Positions 37,214 to 46,020 of a stretch of 64,000 nt of DNA are shown one piece after another. The notes beneath the pieces were generated by a model, which searched no databases, was not told the origin of the DNA, and saw only the letters and a list, made by a program, of their open reading frames with translations. This stretch comes from an uncultured bacterium (GTDB taxonomy: Bacteria > Cyanobacteriota > Vampirovibrionia > Gastranaerophilales > Gastranaerophilaceae). Both the position numbers and the translations under genes were made by a program. The stretch spans positions 61,696-125,695 of the forward strand of contig CACYKF010000002.1 of NCBI GenBank assembly GCA_902774905.1, given 5' to 3'. Position 1 is the first letter of the stretch. Each line of letters starts with the position of its first letter.

Positions 37214-37534
37214 ATGAATAGCGTATCTTTTCAAGGAAATTTGACAGTAACTACATGGAATAAAACAATAAGTTCATTCAAAAATTACCCGACAACAGAA
37301 GCACAAGACAGATTAGTCAAACATATTGTAAAAGATATGGGCGAACAGGGAATTGTGCACCCAATAAATAAACGACAGGCAAACTTTTTATATCAATTAA
37401 TAGAAAAATTTACAGGTAAAGAAATTCCAAAATTAAATACAGAAAAAGTTTTCTATAATAACGGTGACCAAGTCATATTTTCCGACAAAAATCCGGCATT
37501 GTTTGACGGAACAAGAATAGAATACAATTTTTAA
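37214..37534 (+). CDS. FxG-motif small protein, unknown
   Basis: 106 residues from ATG 37214, set by AAGGAG ten bases upstream; an earlier in-frame ATG at 37154 has no such signal. The N-terminus MNSVSFQGNLTVTTWNK has the FxG motif at residues 5-7, followed by a helical region and a short C-terminal KVFYNNGDQVIFSDKNPALFDG segment. No signal peptide. The 3' end overlaps the SpoIID-like gene by four bases. Function unknown. Confidence 0.75.
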   Translation: MNSVSFQGNLTVTTWNKTISSFKNYPTTEAQDRLVKHIVKDMGEQGIVHPINKRQANFLYQLIEKFTGKEIPKLNTEKVFYNNGDQVIFSDKNPALFDGTRIEYNF

Positions 37535-38400
37535 ACTTCGCTGTTTAATTTTGCGAATTTAACATTTTGATAGAAATACTGTAAAATTTGATATGCGTTA
37601 TAACCTTGCTTTGCAAGGTTATTTGCCCCGTGTTGACTCATTCCTACACCATGTCCGTTTTTTGCAACATTATCATCAAAAGAAAAAACGGAATGGAGAT
37701 ACGGTAAATTTACACCGCCCCACGCATTGGTATTTGTATATCCGCCTGCAGATGCGGAATAATATGCCGAAATTATTTTCATATCGTAAGTCAAAACAAG
37801 ACCTTCCGTTTCATTTACGGCACGGTTAGTTTTGTCTGTTTCACCTGAAGCACCGTTATAAGCCTGATCTTCTGTATTGTCTTTCAAATCATAACCGTAT
37901 TTTGCCTGTTTGCCCAAATTTGCAAGTGCAAAACTTCTTGCAGCAATAGCCTGCGCTTTGAGTGCTTCGTATTCCCAAGACGGCGACATTTCTGACGGAA
38001 CAACCCCTCTTATATATTCCTCAACCGAAATATCATTTATAACCGTCAAACCGCCATTAACATTTTTTATTAAAAGTTTTCCTCTGTACCATTTACCTTT
38101 TGTACTTACAAAACCTGTGCTGTCAGGTCTTAATACAAGTGCATCGGTATTTAACGGTGTCAGTTCACCTTTTGCTTCAATCGCTATTTGCCCTTTATAC
38201 GGAACAAGGATATAACCTTTCATTGCAACAGTAGTCGCTACCGTTCTGTTTGTATGAGTACTAATCATTCGCCCTGCAACATCTGTTCCGACACCTGCTC
38301 GGTCAACATTTGTCAGCAAACCGATTTTTATTGCATGACAAGGATTAGCAAGAATGACATTTATTATTAATATTGCAAAAAGTATTAAAATCTTTTTCAT
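37531..38400 (-). CDS. SpoIID/LytB-domain exported protein
   Basis: 289 residues with an N-terminal signal peptide (MKKILILFAILIINVILANPCHA). VEEYIRGVVPSEMSPSWEYEALKAQAIAARSFAL and AYYSASAGGYT are SpoIID signatures, and GHGVGMSQHGANNLAKQGY is the C-terminal motif. Family members are lytic transglycosylases acting on peptidoglycan glycan strands lacking peptides. Here PYLHSVFSFDDNVAKNGHGVGMSQ joins the two motif blocks almost directly, where typical members have a longer intervening segment, so this is a compact version (from family knowledge, not aligned). Confidence 0.88.
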   Translation of the reverse strand: MKKILILFAILIINVILANPCHAIKIGLLTNVDRAGVGTDVAGRMISTHTNRTVATTVAMKGYILVPYKGQIAIEAKGELTPLNTDALVLRPDSTGFVSTKGKWYRGKLLIKNVNGGLTVINDISVEEYIRGVVPSEMSPSWEYEALKAQAIAARSFALANLGKQAKYGYDLKDNTEDQAYNGASGETDKTNRAVNETEGLVLTYDMKIISAYYSASAGGYTNTNAWGGVNLPYLHSVFSFDDNVAKNGHGVGMSQHGANNLAKQGYNAYQILQYFYQNVKFAKLNSEV

Positions 38401-38567
38401 AATTCTATTTTAACACATTTTAGCATCATGTAATAGACTAAATGATTGATTTTAAAAATAATAAAATTCAAAATAGACAAAAAGAAGAAAAATAGTGATT
38501 TTACCAAATTATATATCCCAAATTATATACTATTATTGAATTTGAGAAAAAAAAATTTCAAAAACAC

Positions 38568-38595
38568 TTGACAGTAAAAGGTAAAGTGCTATAAT
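38568..38595 (+). promoter_or_regulatory. Sigma-70 promoter of the HU gene
   Basis: TTGACA (38568-38573), 16-bp spacer, TATAAT (38590-38595). Near-perfect consensus, 67 bases before the start codon, fitting an abundant protein. Confidence 0.85.
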
Positions 38596-38661
38596 GAGCC
38601 TGTCGATTATACAAAACTGCGGAAATGGTTTCCCGTGGTATTAGGAAGAAGGAGGTTCATA

Positions 38662-38934
38662 ATGAACAAAGAAGAATTAGTAAAGGAAATTTCAAAAAAA
38701 TCAAAAGTTTCACAAAAAGCAGTTGCTAACATTTTGGCTGCAACTTTAGACACTATTGAAAAAACAGTTAAAAAAGGACAAAAAGTAACTTTAGTTGGTT
38801 TCGGTACTTTTGAATCTCGCAAAAGAGCAGCAAGAACAGGCAGAAACCCACAAACAGGTGCTACTTTGAAAATCGCTGCTAAGAAAGTTCCTGCTTTCTC
38901 TGCAGGTAAAAAATTCAAAGAACTTGTAAAATAG
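38662..38934 (+). CDS. hup: HU-family DNA-binding protein
   Basis: 90 residues, standard HU length: MNKEELVKEISKKSKVSQKAVANILAATLDTI, then VTLVGFGTFESRKRAARTGRNPQTG with the DNA-minor-groove arm, and VPAFSAGKKFKELV. GGAGG seven bases before 38662 decides the start; an upstream in-frame start would read through this site. Strong promoter upstream and terminator downstream make it a monocistronic nucleoid-protein gene. Confidence 0.96.
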   Translation: MNKEELVKEISKKSKVSQKAVANILAATLDTIEKTVKKGQKVTLVGFGTFESRKRAARTGRNPQTGATLKIAAKKVPAFSAGKKFKELVK

Positions 38935-38961
38935 TTTCTTTATAAAGAATTTTTAAAAAGG

Positions 38962-38996
38962 GAGTCTTAATTACTTGTTAATTAAGACTCTTTTTT
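38962..38996 (+). terminator. Terminator of the HU gene
   Basis: GAGTCTTAATTA, loop CTTGT, TAATTAAGACTC, then TTTTTT. Confidence 0.9.
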
Positions 38997-39046
38997 ACTT
39001 TAAATTTACAATTTGCCAAAAATCACACAAAATATAAAATAGAAGT

Positions 39047-40765
39047 ATGGGAAAAGTATTGATTTTAAGTGAAAATGACTCTTTAATTGAAAAATATTCC
39101 AAAATCTTTGAAGGAAAATTTTTCAGTTACGAAGTATGCAAAACAGAGAAACAATTTCAGAACTTAACAGAGAACAATTCTTTTGATATTTATCTTGCAG
39201 ATGAAAATATGTCTTCCTGTGATATAAAACAAACACTTCAAAGTATTAAAAATGTTTCTGAAAGTTCCCGTATATTGCTTTTGAGCCAATCGGGGAATGA
39301 CGATAGCGAAATATTATCAAATATTGACGGATATATTCTTGAAAATTATTCGGATAAAATGATTATAAACACAATAAATACTGCACTTAAAACAAAATCT
39401 AAACTTGATAAACTGACGGCACGCAATAATGATATGGCTGAAAGTCTTTACAGACTGAATGTTTTATATAATACAAGTTCGCAATTTGCAGGAACACTTG
39501 ATATCAAAGAACTTTTGAATTATATGGCAGAAGGGTTGGAAAAATCTTTGAGTTTTGATTTGGCATGCATAATTTCTTTTGGTTTTGAAAATGAACCTGT
39601 TTTAATCATTGATTCAATCTATGATGTATCCGAAGAACTTACTAATGCTCTAAAATTCAGAGCCGTTTTGAATTACAAATCATTATTTGAATCAAAAGAA
39701 ATTCCTTTTGAAATTGATGATACTAAATTGAAAATTATTAAAAATATTAAAAATCCGCACGAAAAATTATCTTTTTCAGTATTTCAATACGACAACATGT
39801 TCGCCCCTATTGATTTGGGTGACCAATTTTTCGGATGTATTGAAATATTTAAAAACAAACCGTTTTCAACCGATGATGCCGCATATTTTCAAACCATTGT
39901 CAGACAGGTTTCTTTGCCATTAAAAAGTGCGGGCTTATATAAAGAAATTAAAGAAAAAAATATTGAACTTGAAAAATTAGAGCGTATAAAATCAAATTTT
40001 GTATCTATTGTTTCACACGAATTGAGAACTCCGATTACACCGCTAAAAAATGCCCTGTCTATCCTTTCGAGCGGACGATGCGGAGAATTGAACAATGACG
40101 GAAAACATTTTCTTGATATGGCAAAAAGAAATGTGAATCAACTTATTAACATAATCAATGATATTCTTGACCTGAATAAAATTGAGGCAGGAATGATGAT
40201 TTTCACTTACAAAAAAATGAATATTCACAGTGTAATTGAAAATGTCAAAAATAATTTTACAAATGTTGCAAAAGAAAATCATATTGAATTTAGTGCCGTT
40301 GAGCAGGATAATTTACCTGATATTTACGGCGACAGCCAGAGATTAGAACAGATTTTAACAAATCTTGTTTCAAATGCAATGAAATTTACTCCGGAAAATA
40401 AAAGCATAACAATAAAATCAGAATTGAAAAATGCTCAAGATATTGCACTATGCAAGCATTTTGAAAACGAAATAAATTCACTAAACGGCAATTATGTCGT
40501 TGTCAGTGTTCGTGATGAGGGTATTGGAATTAAAGACGAAAATATTTTAAAAGCATTTGAAATGTTTTCACAAATTGAAAATTCTCTGACAAGAAAAGTT
40601 GGCGGAACAGGTTTGGGGTTACCGATTGTAAAAGGGATGGTCAAAGCCCACAAAGGCGCAATTTGGTGTGAAAGTGAAGAAGGTAAAGGTTCCTGCTTTT
40701 ATTTTGCAATTCCTGTTTGCAGTGAAAATACCGAAATAAAAACCGTTCAAAAAGAAATAGTGTAA
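39047..40765 (+). CDS. Sensor histidine kinase with receiver-like N-terminus and GAF
   Basis: 572 residues, no membrane segment. Residues 1-120 have a CheY-like fold pattern (KVLILSENDSL.., FDIYLADENM with a possible phosphoacceptor Asp, RILLLSQS), though the phosphorylation region is weak. A GAF-type sensor domain spans about 140-300. HisKA follows with SIVSHELRTPITPLKNAL (H324 is the phosphorylated His), then HATPase with NLVSNAMKFTPENK, VRDEGIGI and GGTGLGLPIVKGM. No response regulator gene is adjacent, so its partner is unknown. Confidence 0.9.
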   Translation: MGKVLILSENDSLIEKYSKIFEGKFFSYEVCKTEKQFQNLTENNSFDIYLADENMSSCDIKQTLQSIKNVSESSRILLLSQSGNDDSEILSNIDGYILENYSDKMIINTINTALKTKSKLDKLTARNNDMAESLYRLNVLYNTSSQFAGTLDIKELLNYMAEGLEKSLSFDLACIISFGFENEPVLIIDSIYDVSEELTNALKFRAVLNYKSLFESKEIPFEIDDTKLKIIKNIKNPHEKLSFSVFQYDNMFAPIDLGDQFFGCIEIFKNKPFSTDDAAYFQTIVRQVSLPLKSAGLYKEIKEKNIELEKLERIKSNFVSIVSHELRTPITPLKNALSILSSGRCGELNNDGKHFLDMAKRNVNQLINIINDILDLNKIEAGMMIFTYKKMNIHSVIENVKNNFTNVAKENHIEFSAVEQDNLPDIYGDSQRLEQILTNLVSNAMKFTPENKSITIKSELKNAQDIALCKHFENEINSLNGNYVVVSVRDEGIGIKDENILKAFEMFSQIENSLTRKVGGTGLGLPIVKGMVKAHKGAIWCESEEGKGSCFYFAIPVCSENTEIKTVQKEIV

Positions 40766-40865
40766 TTGTAAATTTTTCTTAATATTATTTTTCAAACAGG
40801 CAATTTTGATTTTCAGGTAATTTTATGTAAGAGAAAATTACCAAAAATCTTGAAAGGAGTTTTTA

Positions 40866-41279
40866 ATGAATATTGGTTCAATAGGTTATACCCCACAATG
40901 CAACTGCCCAAACGGAAGAAATAACGCTCCGTCATTTGGCGCAATAAGATTTACAGAAGATGGCATGAGAGTATTAAAATCTCAAATTATCAATCGAATT
41001 GGTAATGTAGATTTGTTTGTAAAAGAAGTAAAACCTTTAATAACTCATGCTGAAAACAATCCTATACATGTTATTGTCGATACAACAAAAAATATGGATA
41101 ACAAACTTGTTGCAAAAGTAGAGGACAGAAAACTCAATTTTGGATATGACGCTTCTGCAACATATCCTCAAGATGACAAATATTCATTTGATTTTCTTGC
41201 AAATGCAGTAACAAAAGCCGACAACCTAAACAAGTTAAATAAAGAACTTGACGGAATTGCAAAAAATACAGTTAAATAA
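40866..41279 (+). CDS. FxG-motif small protein, unknown
   Basis: 137 residues. N-terminal MNIGSIGYTPQCNCPNGRNNAPSFGAIRF has the PSFGA motif at about residues 22-26. The middle NNPIHVIVDTTKNMDNKLVAKVEDRK matches the strand pair of the two FxG proteins at 24.4-25.1 kb, and the C-terminus is helical. GAAAGGAG precedes the ATG by seven bases. It has its own terminator. Function unknown. Confidence 0.8.
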   Translation: MNIGSIGYTPQCNCPNGRNNAPSFGAIRFTEDGMRVLKSQIINRIGNVDLFVKEVKPLITHAENNPIHVIVDTTKNMDNKLVAKVEDRKLNFGYDASATYPQDDKYSFDFLANAVTKADNLNKLNKELDGIAKNTVK

Positions 41280-41307
41280 TAACTCATACTTACAAATACA
41301 CTACAAT

Positions 41308-41335
41308 AAAGACTGTCTTAAATAAGGCAGTCTTT
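41308..41335 (+). terminator. Terminator after the FxG protein gene
   Basis: AAAGACTGTCTTA / TAAGGCAGTCTTT with one wobble pair, then TTAC. Confidence 0.8.
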
Positions 41336-41403
41336 TACTTGTATTATATTGCACTTCATTCAAAAATAGGTTAAAATTAGAATATAAACACGCGGAGTAA
41401 TAT

Positions 41404-42864
41404 ATGTTTAATTTTATAAAATGTATGAAAAGGACTGCATTTACACTGACGGAATTACTGATTGCACTTGGCGTAATAGGTGTTTTGACGGCAATAGTTA
41501 TGCCAATTGTTTTCAGTTTGGCTCCAGACCAAAATGCACTAATGGCAAAGCGTGCATTTTATACAACAGAAACCGTTATAAGCGATTTATTAAATGACAG
41601 TTATTGTTACCCAAAAATATTATCACGGGCAGGACTTGATGACGGTTTGGGGTATGCAAAATGTAAAAAATGGGGCGGAGAAGAAAATACCGGTGCATTG
41701 TCAAATGAAGATGCCGCAACAAAACTTGTTACACTGTTTGCCGACAGACTTGATATAAGAGGTTCAATCAAAAATGAGAACGGCAAAAAAACATTTCAGA
41801 CAAAAGACGGAATGATATGGACTTTTTCACATTTTAATTTTGTCAATAACAAACCTGATTCTTATGTGCTCTTAACTGTTGATGTTAATGGAGATAAAGA
41901 CCCTAATTGCGGACAATCAGCACAATCGGGACAATGTGAGGACAAAAACAGAAAGCAGGGATTTGACCGTCTTACAATGAGAATATTTGCAAGAGGAAGA
42001 ATTCAGCTTATAGACTGCTGGGGAATTTTAGCCGCAAAGGTTGATAAAAAACTTGTCGGCAAAGAAGATGCCATCTGCAACGGACAAGACAGCGGAACAA
42101 TAGAAGAAGAATGTGCTGATGCTCCGACAAGTCCTGATGATTTTTGCTGTAATGACGATAAATGGAAAAGTGCGGATGTATGTAATCCTTGTACTGCAAC
42201 ACCAACGAGTGCTGACGATTATTGTTGTCAGGAAGCATCAGGCTCATCTTGGGTAGGTACACAGGCATGTGACCCATGCACATATACAACACCGTCAAGT
42301 CCTGATGATGAATGTTGTCAATCTGGGCATAAATGGAACGGGACACCTGTTTGTGATGTTTGTTCCAGCCCATATTCAATTGCATGTTGTTTAACAAAAA
42401 AGAGTTCAATAGAATATGGTGATAAATGCTGCGACCACAATGAAGTTAAAGATCAGGTTCCTGCATGCAGAAATGAAAATATTGCTATTACATCAAAATT
42501 CTATGTTTCCGCACAAAAACCAAAAGATTCGGATACATGGGGAGCAACTAAAATTACATCTGTATCTACAATCAACCAAACTCTGCCGTTTAACCTTGAA
42601 ATAAAATATATAAGAGGTTGCCCCGGCAGTGTCGGATGCGGGAGTTACGGAGCAGGAATGTCCTGCATTATAAATATCGGGCAAACAAGTTGTACCGCAA
42701 GTGAAAATATTTCAGGTTCATTCCCTTATAAATTTGAACTTACAAAAGCAGATAAAGACAAAGGCGGATTAACCGGATTTAAACCGACTTATAATATGCC
42801 AAGCAGTTACAAAAATAATTATTCGGTAAAATTTAAGTTCTCAGGTAATCTTGATATGTATTAA
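41404..42864 (+). CDS. Pilin-like protein with cysteine-rich repeats
   Basis: 486 residues. The N-terminus has a type IV prepilin-like methylation site and hydrophobic helix (AFTLTELLIALGVIGVLTAIVMPI), though the usual Gly before Phe is replaced by Ala (T-A-F-T). A conserved pilin-like region reaches about residue 215. Residues 230-330 form three degenerate repeats of the type P-[ST]-[SP]-x-D-D-x-C-C..W..x-x-C-x-P-C, with more CC pairs after them (over 25 cysteines in total). A C-terminal beta-rich domain follows. Probably assembled by a type II/IV system and stabilised by disulfides. GCGGAG precedes the start. Confidence 0.85.
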   Translation: MFNFIKCMKRTAFTLTELLIALGVIGVLTAIVMPIVFSLAPDQNALMAKRAFYTTETVISDLLNDSYCYPKILSRAGLDDGLGYAKCKKWGGEENTGALSNEDAATKLVTLFADRLDIRGSIKNENGKKTFQTKDGMIWTFSHFNFVNNKPDSYVLLTVDVNGDKDPNCGQSAQSGQCEDKNRKQGFDRLTMRIFARGRIQLIDCWGILAAKVDKKLVGKEDAICNGQDSGTIEEECADAPTSPDDFCCNDDKWKSADVCNPCTATPTSADDYCCQEASGSSWVGTQACDPCTYTTPSSPDDECCQSGHKWNGTPVCDVCSSPYSIACCLTKKSSIEYGDKCCDHNEVKDQVPACRNENIAITSKFYVSAQKPKDSDTWGATKITSVSTINQTLPFNLEIKYIRGCPGSVGCGSYGAGMSCIINIGQTSCTASENISGSFPYKFELTKADKDKGGLTGFKPTYNMPSSYKNNYSVKFKFSGNLDMY

Positions 42865-42869
42865 CAAAA

Positions 42870-42904
42870 AAATATCCGTCTTTTAAAATAAAAGACGGAT
42901 ATTT
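42870..42904. terminator. Bidirectional terminator, pilin/ferredoxin
   Basis: AAATATCCGTCTTTTA, loop AAA, TAAAAGACGGATATTT: a perfect 16-bp stem between convergent genes. Confidence 0.9.
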
Positions 42905-42928
42905 TAAATTTGGTATTGAATAAGTTAA

Positions 42929-43105
42929 TTATTCAACTTCGATAGCGCCAACAGGGCAAGCATCTGCTGCTTCTTTAACGCTGTCAATGTTATCTGCAAC
43001 TGCTGCTGCGTTTACAACTGCCTTATCTTCAATTGAAAATACTTCTGAACAAATTGATTCGCAAGCACCGCATGCAATACAAGAATCATTAACTGTAACT
43101 GCCAT
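42929..43105 (-). CDS. Monocluster [4Fe-4S] ferredoxin
   Basis: 58 residues, translated by eye from the minus strand: MAVTVNDSCIACGACESIC then VNAAAVADNI, DACPVGAIEVE. Cluster ligands are C9, C12, C15 and C50 in CP; C19 is an extra cysteine that might form or replace a disulfide. Only one cluster is present, unlike the two-cluster clostridial type. GGAG nine bases upstream supports the start. A general low-potential electron carrier, partner unknown. Confidence 0.9.
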   Translation of the reverse strand: MAVTVNDSCIACGACESICSEVFSIEDKAVVNAAAVADNIDSVKEAADACPVGAIEVE

Positions 43106-43231
43106 TTTAATTTCTCCTTATTATTATTTAACCACGCGAAATAACTTCGCAAAACTATTATACAACAAATTCAAAAAATTTTCCACAAAATTTCATATAT
43201 AATTAAAAAGATCTTATTGCCTTATTTCTTA

Positions 43232-43558
43232 CTATTTATATTCTTTTGTCGCCATAATGAGTTTATAATAAAGTTCCAATTCTTTTCGATCAGAATTATT
43301 TATAATTTCAGTTAATTCTTGTTGCAATGTAGATTGGGATTTCATATATCCGAAATCAAACAAATCTCTTATATTGACCTGCAACGCTTTTGCAAGTTTT
43401 TCAATATTTTCTTCTTTAGGTAGTTGACCGCCATTTTCAAGTTTGCAGAGATTTGTTGTTTCCATTCCAATAATCACAGCCAAATCAACTTGCGTAAGTT
43501 TATTACGCTTTCTTAAATCTTTAATTCTTTGTCCTAATAATTTACTAAGAATTGCCAT
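43232..43558 (-). CDS. XRE-family transcriptional regulator
   Basis: 108 residues. Helix-turn-helix at 10-65 (RIKDLRKRNKLTQVDLAVIIGMETTNLCKLENGGQLPKEENIEKLAKALQV) and a C-terminal helical extension (LQQELTEIINNSDRKELELYYKLIMATKEY), common in phage-type repressors. It is divergent from the pilin gene, whose promoter lies in the shared 168-nt gap, so it could regulate that gene. Confidence 0.87.
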   Translation of the reverse strand: MAILSKLLGQRIKDLRKRNKLTQVDLAVIIGMETTNLCKLENGGQLPKEENIEKLAKALQVNIRDLFDFGYMKSQSTLQQELTEIINNSDRKELELYYKLIMATKEYK

Positions 43559-43614
43559 AATTTTAATTTTACAATTAATCTGAAATAAAAGTTGCTACAT
43601 TGTGATAATTAATA

Positions 43615-43643
43615 TTGACAAAATTGGCATGATACGACATAAT
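43615..43643 (+). promoter_or_regulatory. Sigma-70 promoter of the pilin gene
   Basis: TTGACA (43615-43620), 17-bp spacer, CATAAT (43638-43643), 84 bases before the pilin ATG. TTGGCAT occurs twice (43625 and near 43658) and might be a binding site. Confidence 0.7.
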
Positions 43644-43726
43644 ATTAATAAATACTTGGCATTAATCCATAAGTATTAGATAAAAAATTATTTTGATTTG
43701 ACAAATTGAAGAAAGGCGGAAAAATT

Positions 43727-44524
43727 ATGTTAAAAAGATTCTATGGCTCGAAAAAAGGTTTTACCCTCGCAGAAGTGCTGATTACACTTGGCATTATCGG
43801 TGTAGTTGCAGCAATGACTATCCCTACTCTTATTCAAAACACAAACAGCGTAAAATTCGCATCACAATTCAAAAAATCCATTTCTACATTATCTCAGGCA
43901 GCACTTATGGCACAAGCACAATATGATGTTGATTACTCCTTAACATCATCAGTTAGCAGCGCCGATAATTGTGGTAAAGAGATTGTTTCTGGAGGCAATA
44001 TTACTTTCTGTGGATTATTAAACAATACCTTAGCCGGACAAACATATTTAGGCACTTATGGTTCAGATAAAGTTCTTGCTGCAAATGGAGGAAAGCATGG
44101 TGGTTCTGATACTGACAAGTATACTTTTGCCTCAACAAAAGTATTACCTTCCTCTACAGAATATTTGGTATATTCTCTTGCCGACGGTTCTTATGTAGGT
44201 TTCGACCCTGCTGCAGTCGGATGCGGTTTAGGAGCCGGGAATGTTCTTGATGCGTCTGTTTTTACAAGAGTTTCTAATCCTGAAGATACTACAACGCAAA
44301 AAGGGCTGAAGAATTGTATTGGTTTTATTGATGTGAACGGACCTACTCCTCCAAATAAAGAAGTTGAATGCTCATCCGGAGAGACAAAATTAGATCCGAG
44401 CGAGAGCTGTAATGTTGAAAGAACAGGCTCAAGTATGGGAGATATATTCCCTGTCGTGTTCCATGACGGAGTTGTAGAGCCTGCATCTAATGCTGCAAAA
44501 ATGGTATTAACAAGAGGTAAATAG
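43727..44524 (+). CDS. Type IV pilin-like protein
   Basis: 265 residues from the ATG at 43727, preceded by AAGGCGG; an in-frame ATG at 43706 is less likely. KKGFTLAEVLITLGIIGVVAAMTIPTL is a classic prepilin peptidase site with Glu5 after the cleavage (G|FTLAE). The remainder is a globular pilin domain with scattered cysteines, ending in SNAAKMVLTRGK. Exported and assembled into a pilus or pseudopilus. Assembly genes are not in the window. Strong promoter and terminator indicate its own transcript. Confidence 0.92.
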   Translation: MLKRFYGSKKGFTLAEVLITLGIIGVVAAMTIPTLIQNTNSVKFASQFKKSISTLSQAALMAQAQYDVDYSLTSSVSSADNCGKEIVSGGNITFCGLLNNTLAGQTYLGTYGSDKVLAANGGKHGGSDTDKYTFASTKVLPSSTEYLVYSLADGSYVGFDPAAVGCGLGAGNVLDASVFTRVSNPEDTTTQKGLKNCIGFIDVNGPTPPNKEVECSSGETKLDPSESCNVERTGSSMGDIFPVVFHDGVVEPASNAAKMVLTRGK

Positions 44525-44577
44525 GCTTAATAGTTGAGTAACCTTTTTTAGGTACTTAACTTTTGTATCATATTTTT

Positions 44578-44609
44578 ACGAGGTTGAACACATCAACCTC
44601 GTTTTTTTT
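44578..44609 (+). terminator. Terminator of the pilin gene
   Basis: ACGAGGTTGA, loop ACACA, TCAACCTCGT then a T-run. Confidence 0.9.
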
Positions 44610-44617
44610 AGGTAATT

Positions 44618-44636
44618 GTTGGGCTGAAAGCCCAAC
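44618..44636. repeat. GTTGGGC hairpin repeat, copy 2
   Basis: GTTGGGCT-GAA-AGCCCAAC, related to the hairpin upstream of serS at 23046-23065. Confidence 0.7.
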
Positions 44637-44655
44637 TTACAAAATACCATCTTAT

Positions 44656-45840
44656 TTACAGAGTATCTTTTATATTTTGAACAATATAATCAAAGCCCAA
44701 AATTTCGCCCAGATTTAATCCGCCTTCTTTTGGAACGGTTTTCTTGCCATAGAATAAGAACGGAACTTTTTCTCTTGTGTGATCGGTTCCGGGAACACAT
44801 GGATCACAACCATGGTCTGCAGTTATAATCAAAGCATCATATACACCCATTGCTTCAATTATCGGGGCAACATAGGTATCAATCTCTTCTATCGCCCTGC
44901 CATAACCTTTTGCATCATTTCTGTGACCGTAAAGCATATCCGTATCAACAAGATTAGTAAAAATTAAAGTCTTATCATTATATTGCTTACCTTTTTCATA
45001 AGCAATATCTTCAAGCGGAAGTTCCCCTTTAACCGCTTTCAAAGTAAGTTCCAAACCCTCTTTATTAGAGCCTGTATGAATTGCATGAGTAATACCGGAT
45101 TTTGAAAAAATATCCTCAATTTTACCGATACCGATAACCTTGTCACCTCGTTCTTTTAATACATTTAGGATTGTGCGCTTTGGCACCATTGAATAATCTC
45201 GCCTGTCTTTAGAAATTCTTGTCGGTTTGCCGTCAATTATTTTATAAGGTCTTGCAATTACTCTTGCAACATTATACCCACCGTCATCAAGAAGTTTGCG
45301 TGCAATTTCACACCACTTATAAAGTGTTTCTAACGGTATCATATCCGTATCAAGCGCAATTTGGAACACGCTGTCAGCGGATGTATAAATTATAGGAAAT
45401 TTTGTTTTGTGATGTTCGTCATTAAGTTCTTCAATAATTTTTGTACCGCTTGCGGGAATATTTGCCAAAATACCGCCACAGCCTGTTTCTTCAATAAATT
45501 TGTCTATTAATTCTTTGGGAAAACCGTCAGGAAAAGTTGAAAACGGCTTATCGGAAACAAGTCCTGCGATTTCCCAGTGACCTGTTGTAGTATCTTTGCC
45601 TTTTGATTTTTCAATCAAAGTTGCACAATATCCCTTCTGATGTTCAACTTTTGCAATCCCTTTAAAATCACCTAAATTCCCGAGTCCTAACGCTTCCATA
45701 TTCGGAACATTCAGACCGTTATTAAATTCGCATACATGCTTTAAGGTATTACATTCGGGAATATCGCCAAAATCTGCACAATCAGGCATTGCACCTATTC
45801 CCATTGAATCTATAACCATTATAATTACTTTAACATCCAT
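44656..45840 (-). CDS. deoB: Phosphopentomutase
   Basis: 394 residues from Met at 45840, because GGAG in ATGGAGTATGTT forms a ribosome site just before it; a Met four codons upstream (45852) would include that site. Alkaline-phosphatase-superfamily metalloenzyme interconverting (deoxy)ribose 1- and 5-phosphates in nucleoside salvage. VIDSMGIGAMPDC, KGKDTTTGHWE (phosphorylated Thr region), VDTDMLYGHRND and DHGCDPCVPGTDHTREKVPFLFYG carry the Mn sites. Other deo genes are absent nearby. Confidence 0.95.
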   Translation of the reverse strand: MDVKVIIMVIDSMGIGAMPDCADFGDIPECNTLKHVCEFNNGLNVPNMEALGLGNLGDFKGIAKVEHQKGYCATLIEKSKGKDTTTGHWEIAGLVSDKPFSTFPDGFPKELIDKFIEETGCGGILANIPASGTKIIEELNDEHHKTKFPIIYTSADSVFQIALDTDMIPLETLYKWCEIARKLLDDGGYNVARVIARPYKIIDGKPTRISKDRRDYSMVPKRTILNVLKERGDKVIGIGKIEDIFSKSGITHAIHTGSNKEGLELTLKAVKGELPLEDIAYEKGKQYNDKTLIFTNLVDTDMLYGHRNDAKGYGRAIEEIDTYVAPIIEAMGVYDALIITADHGCDPCVPGTDHTREKVPFLFYGKKTVPKEGGLNLGEILGFDYIVQNIKDTL

Positions 45841-45901
45841 AACATACTCCATTTATTTATGCAAATATTTTAGCACAATTTTGAATATAGTAAAAATTAT
45901 T

Positions 45902-45986
45902 AACCCTCTCCCGTTTTTCTGATACTCAAACAAGTTTTCGTATCGAAAAACTGCCCTCTCACAGTGAGAGAGGGCAGAATTTCAAT
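45902..45986. repeat. CCCTCTC-type two-hairpin repeat, left flank of DUF559 gene
   Basis: AACCCTCTCCCG, inner hairpin TTTTTCTGATAC..GTATCGAAAAA, then the hairpin GCCCTCTCACAGTGAGAGAGGGC and AGAATTTCAA. It matches the reverse complement of the flank at 46389-46459. Confidence 0.85.
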
Positions 45987-46020
45987 ATATTTTTGTAATA
46001 AATATGTTATAATAAAAAAT

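Noticed and set aside
42008..42409. Minus-strand 133-codon frame within the pilin-like gene
   Set aside because: His/Met/Gln-rich product from reading the cysteine repeats backwards; no ribosome site.
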